DNA of 8,422 nucleotides, taken from NCBI GenBank assembly GCA_016935875.1, contig JAFGQD010000202.1, positions 1 to 8,422 on the forward strand, written 5' to 3'. Below are positions 6,184 through 8,422 of this stretch, piece after piece. The notes under the pieces were generated by a model. That model was not told where the DNA came from, did no database searches, and was given only the letters and a program-made list of their open reading frames with translations. Made by a program: the position numbers and the translations under genes. How positions within the stretch are numbered: the first letter of the stretch is position 1; each line of letters opens with the position of its first letter. The DNA comes from Deltaproteobacteria bacterium (GTDB lineage Bacteria; Desulfobacterota; Syntrophia; Syntrophales; UBA2210).

Positions 6184-6197
6184 ACTAAAGTTGATAG

Positions 6198-6215
6198 GGG
6201 CGACTTCAGTCGCCC
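6198..6215. repeat. GC-rich perfect hairpin between comM and ilvE
   Basis: The sequence GGGCGACTTCAGTCGCCC is a perfect palindrome with 8-base arms around TC; as RNA it folds with at least 7 pairs and a UUCA tetraloop. No T tract follows (GGGACAAG), so it is not a classical terminator. It lies 84 bases after the comM stop and 95 before the ilvE start. It could be a REP-like genomic repeat or a leader structure of ilvE. No leader peptide rich in Leu, Ile or Val codons was seen. Confidence 0.5.
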
Positions 6216-6309
6216 GGGACAAGCTTAAAGCCTTTCCTACTCATTTTGAACCGATTTTCAGCAACAGGGATAATAAGGAACCGCATTCATTTTTGAAAGG
6301 AAAACCGAG

Positions 6310-7383
6310 ATGGAGATCACTATTACAAAAGTCGATCCGGAGCGTATGAAACCAAAGCCCGAAGATGAGTCAAAGCTCGGGTTTGGACAGATATTTACCG
6401 ACCATTTCTTTATTGTAGAATACGACAGTGATACGGGGTGGCACGATGCCTCCATAGAGCCCATACGCCCTCTGTCTCTCGATCCTTCCTCCCTGTGCCT
6501 TCACTATGGCCAGGAGATATTTGAAGGCATGAAAGCCTATAGAGGGAACGATGATTCCATCTATCTGTTCAGACCCTTAGAGAACATAAACCGTATGAAT
6601 CTTTCCGCGGAAAGATTGTGCATGCCCACTATAGACAGCGACCTGTTTATGGAAGCGCTGAAAAAGCTGGTTCTTCTGGAAAAGGCCTGGATACCGCGCG
6701 GTGCGGGAACATCTATGTATATCAGACCGACGATGATCGCGACGGAGGCCGCACTCGGTGTACACGCATCGAACAGGTATCTGTTTTTCATCATTATGTG
6801 CCCGGTCGGAGCATATTATCCGGAAGGGTTCAGTCCAACCAAGATATATGTGAGCGAAAAATATGCGAGGGCAGTCCCCGGAGGTGTGGGATACTGCAAG
6901 GCGGCAGGCAATTACGCGGCCAGTCTCTATGCAAGCCGGGAGGCATCGGAAGTGGGCTGCGCCCAGGTGCTGTGGCTCGACTCAAGGGAACGGAAATATG
7001 TTGAAGAGGTGGGAACAAGCAACATCTTCTTTGTTATCGGAGATGAACTGATAACACCCCCTCTCTCAGGAAGCATCCTGCCGGGCGTTACCCGTGATTC
7101 CGTGATCCGTCTGGCAGGGTCATGGGGAGTCAACGTTCTGGAGAGACAATTGTCGATGGATGAGATATTGAGCTCCAATGCCGATGGGACCCTTAAAGAG
7201 GCATTCGCGTCGGGAACAGCCGCCATTGTATCGCCGGTGGGAAAGATCCACTACCGAGGAAAAGACCATGTGATCGGTGACGGCAATACAGGCCCCCTGA
7301 CTGAAAAACTGTACAATGAAATCCTCCGGATCCAGTATGGTGAAAAGGAAGATCCTTTCGGGTGGAGGGTAAAGATCTCGTAA
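6310..7383 (+). CDS. ilvE: Branched-chain amino acid aminotransferase, group II
   Basis: This PLP-dependent fold-type IV enzyme (EC 2.6.1.42) transfers amino groups between Leu, Ile or Val and 2-oxoglutarate in the cytoplasm. It is the last step of branched-chain amino acid synthesis and the first of their breakdown. The 357 residues and the motifs fit the longer group II form, not the roughly 310-residue E. coli type. Visible: HYGQEIFEGMKAYRG (E72), LFRPLENINRMNLSAERLCMP, YIRPTMIATEAALGV, the PLP-binding lysine K197 in GYCKAAGNYAASL, the conserved EEVGTSNIFFV (E232, E233), and the cofactor phosphate region SGSILPGVTRDSVIRLA. GAAAGGA (6295-6301), eight bases before the ATG, supports the start. 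No other ilv or leu genes lie nearby, so it is unlinked from its pathway here. It could also act in fermentative amino acid metabolism. Confidence 0.96.
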   Translation: MEITITKVDPERMKPKPEDESKLGFGQIFTDHFFIVEYDSDTGWHDASIEPIRPLSLDPSSLCLHYGQEIFEGMKAYRGNDDSIYLFRPLENINRMNLSAERLCMPTIDSDLFMEALKKLVLLEKAWIPRGAGTSMYIRPTMIATEAALGVHASNRYLFFIIMCPVGAYYPEGFSPTKIYVSEKYARAVPGGVGYCKAAGNYAASLYASREASEVGCAQVLWLDSRERKYVEEVGTSNIFFVIGDELITPPLSGSILPGVTRDSVIRLAGSWGVNVLERQLSMDEILSSNADGTLKEAFASGTAAIVSPVGKIHYRGKDHVIGDGNTGPLTEKLYNEILRIQYGEKEDPFGWRVKIS

Positions 7384-7401
7384 TTGTTTATCTTCTCAGA
7401 G

Positions 7402-7613
7402 AGATCCACAACCCGCATTCAGTTCTTCACAAAACTGTGGACAGGGCTGTTGATAAACCTGTTGATAAAAAATGAGAATACCCTGTTGACGATACCTTAC
7501 ACCGCATTGCCCATAATTTAGGCATTGGATTATTCCGAACAATAACAACTATTTATAATTATACCCCTATTATCAAATGTTTACCTTACACATCATAATT
7601 GATTTTATTATCA
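7402..7613. other. Cluster of DnaA-box-like nonamers beside an AT-rich tract (origin-like)
   Basis: Relative to the DnaA box TTATCCACA: AGATCCACA (7402-7410) matches 7 of 9, TTCTTCACA (7423-7431) 7 of 9, and the complement of TGTGGACAG (7436-7444) 7 of 9. The complements of TGTTGATAA at 7448-7456 and 7460-7468 match 8 of 9 each. A weaker TGTTGACGA lies at 7484-7492. The last three start 12 and 24 bases apart. An AT-rich stretch follows (about 7512-7576), and beyond it TTATCA recurs in the opposite orientation at 7570-7575 and 7608-7613. Boxes plus a neighbouring AT-rich unwinding region are the plan of a bacterial oriC. No exact consensus box is present, and no dnaA, dnaN or gidA gene is seen, so a DnaA-regulated or titration site, or chance, remains possible. 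Confidence 0.4.
7554..7559 (+). promoter_or_regulatory. Consensus -10 box just upstream of lolA
   Basis: TATAAT is a perfect -10 hexamer. The best -35 at a suitable distance is TTATTC (7530-7535, 18-base spacer), which is weak. Transcription would begin near 7566, only about 11 bases before the annotated lolA ATG, leaving almost no leader. A strong AT-rich region alone could also produce such a hexamer by chance. Confidence 0.35.
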
Positions 7614-7619
7614 GATGTT
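7568..7619 (+). repeat. Imperfect direct repeat TATTATCARATGTT spanning the lolA start
   Basis: TATTATCAAATGTT (7568-7581) and TATTATCAGATGTT (7606-7619) agree at 13 of 14 positions, 38 bases apart. The first contains the annotated lolA ATG, and the second contains an ATG in another frame. Each carries TTATCA, the core of the box-like words upstream of it. Confidence 0.45.
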
Positions 7620-8296
7620 CTCGCCGGGAAAAAATTCTTCTGATCCTGTCTGTGATCACGGTGCTGATCCTTCCGGGAACAGCGTCACCTTCCCAGACCC
7701 TGCCCCTCGATGAACTTGTCGCGAAGATACAGACGGTGTATGATAATACAGTGGATTTCAGGGCGAATTTCATTCAGGAAGCAACCATTAAATCCATAGA
7801 CAGGACAACAAGAGAGGAAGGTACGGTCTATCTGAAGAAACCTGAAATGATGCTGTGGGACTATGCAAAGCCTTCTATGAAGAAGCTGATCATAAATCCC
7901 CGGAAGGCGTGGCTCTATATGCCGGATGATAATATTGTGTATGTCCAGGACGCAAAGAAGGTTCTGTCGTCAAAGATGACCATACGATTTCTCACAGGCA
8001 TCGGAAAACTGAAAGATGATTTTGAAATAGCCTTCCCCGACACCGGTCCCATGGACACAAAAGGCAATTATGTCATAACCCTTGCACCGCATGGATACGA
8101 AGCCGGCATCAAAGCCCTCCTGATCACTGTGGATAAGGACACTTTCCGCATTGTGGAATGCATTTTTACCGATATGTACGACAATACCACCAGTCTTACC
8201 TTCAGCGACATCAGGTTCAACAACAATCCTCCGGAGGAGTTATTTAACTTCACTGCCCCGCCAGGCGTGGAGATATATACTGTCGACGGGCAGTAA
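7577..8296 (+). CDS. lolA: LolA-like outer-membrane lipoprotein carrier
   Basis: LolA is a periplasmic chaperone that takes lipoproteins from the LolCDE transporter and passes them to the outer membrane. The 239-residue product fits the family. A hydrophobic segment (about 20-33) ending in LPGTA-SPS looks like a Sec signal peptide cleaved after A36. The mature part has VDFRANFIQEA (F65, Q67), the family strand GTVYLKKPEMMLWDYAKP (82-99), and then the PRKAWLYMPDDNIVYV stretch. No LolB gene is nearby; many bacteria outside the Gammaproteobacteria lack LolB. The start is uncertain. The ATG at 7577 has no Shine-Dalgarno sequence and adds about 18 odd residues (HIIIDFII, RCSRREK) before the signal core. 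An ATG at 7615 would join the same frame only if the A6 run at 7629-7634 were one base shorter. The body from residue 20 onward is secure. Confidence 0.85.
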   Translation: MFTLHIIIDFIIRCSRREKILLILSVITVLILPGTASPSQTLPLDELVAKIQTVYDNTVDFRANFIQEATIKSIDRTTREEGTVYLKKPEMMLWDYAKPSMKKLIINPRKAWLYMPDDNIVYVQDAKKVLSSKMTIRFLTGIGKLKDDFEIAFPDTGPMDTKGNYVITLAPHGYEAGIKALLITVDKDTFRIVECIFTDMYDNTTSLTFSDIRFNNNPPEELFNFTAPPGVEIYTVDGQ

Positions 8297-8338
8297 ACCT
8301 TTAAAAATCTCAAGCACCTGAAGACTATGTCCCCTGAA

Positions 8339-8422
8339 TTACTCCCATCTGAAGGGAGTATCTGCGTCAAAATCCGGAGTGAGCTGGCTGTCGCTCACAT
8401 CCTGCACGAAGATATTGTCGAA
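8339..8422 (-). CDS. C-terminal end of an unidentified protein (partial)
   Basis: On the - strand the frame is open from the window edge to a TAA (plus-strand 8339-8341), giving 27 residues that begin FDNIFVQDVSDS and end DADTPFRWE. The tail is acidic and finishes with an aromatic, charged ending. No family is recognised from this fragment. It converges on lolA with a 42-base gap. A gene here fits the layout, but such a short open frame is weak evidence alone. Confidence 0.4.
   Translation of the reverse strand, partial: FDNIFVQDVSDSQLTPDFDADTPFRWE
8340..8360. repeat. Hairpin at the convergent gene ends
   Basis: TACTCCC (8340-8346) and GGGAGTA (8354-8360) form a perfect 7-base-pair stem around a seven-base loop. 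It lies 43 bases after the lolA stop and overlaps the stop codon of the - strand partial gene. It has no clear T tract on either side. It may weakly stop lolA transcription, or it may simply reflect coding sequence. Confidence 0.3.

Noticed and set aside
6198..6215. Terminator of comM
   Set aside because: It lies 84 bases past the stop and is followed by GGGACAAG instead of a T tract.
6115..6309. Leader-peptide attenuator or T-box controlling ilvE
   Set aside because: No short frame with runs of Leu, Ile or Val codons, no T-box-like core, and no competing terminator/antiterminator pair could be seen.
8068..8370. - strand open frame of 100 codons at the lolA end
   Set aside because: It lies mostly antisense to LolA in a different frame from the better-supported C-terminal fragment ending at 8339.
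1..8422. CRISPR array, insertion sequence, prophage, toxin-antitoxin pair or tRNA/rRNA genes
   Set aside because: No regularly spaced repeats, transposase or integrase frames, small paired genes or cloverleaf/rRNA sequence were seen on either strand.

Overview
The window looks like ordinary chromosomal DNA of a Gram-negative (diderm) bacterium. A LolA-type periplasmic lipoprotein carrier implies an outer membrane. Pyruvate kinase, an oxalate/formate-type (OFA) transporter, glutamate racemase, a ComM/YifB ATPase and a group II branched-chain aminotransferase, with moderate GC content and GC-rich hairpins between genes, would suit a Desulfobacterota-like (former Deltaproteobacteria) anaerobe. 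That taxonomic guess is inference. No phage, transposase, plasmid or CRISPR genes are visible.

Layout: 1-102 is the lysine-rich C-terminal tail of an unidentified + strand protein. Pyruvate kinase (200-1645) is on the - strand and converges on it. A 515-base gap (1646-2160) with several inverted repeats but no convincing gene separates pyk from the divergent OFA transporter (2161-3489). A strong bidirectional hairpin (3505-3532) closes that gene and the convergent murI (3565-4383, - strand). A 204-base divergent promoter region leads to comM (4588-6114, TTG start), then a 195-base gap with a perfect GC-rich hairpin, then ilvE (6310-7383). A 193-base gap precedes lolA (7577-8296). The last 84 bases hold the C-terminus of a convergent - strand gene.

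The genes are mostly single transcription units with their own leaders, and I see no dedicated pathway operon. Their jobs are central: pyruvate formation from PEP, carboxylate transport, D-glutamate supply for peptidoglycan, DNA branch migration, branched-chain amino acid transamination, and lipoprotein traffic to the outer membrane.

The most interesting region is the ilvE-lolA gap (about 7400-7620). Several DnaA-box-like nonamers, including two identical copies of TGTTGATAA 12 bases apart, lie next to an AT-rich tract, followed by two TTATCA-containing repeats in the opposite orientation. This resembles a bacterial replication origin or another DnaA-binding site, although no dnaA, dnaN or gidA gene is in view. 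Other points of interest are a perfect 17-base palindromic operator candidate upstream of pyk, two related GC-rich hairpins in the pyk-OFA gap, and an odd lolA start with no Shine-Dalgarno sequence. I found no clearly new multi-gene system.
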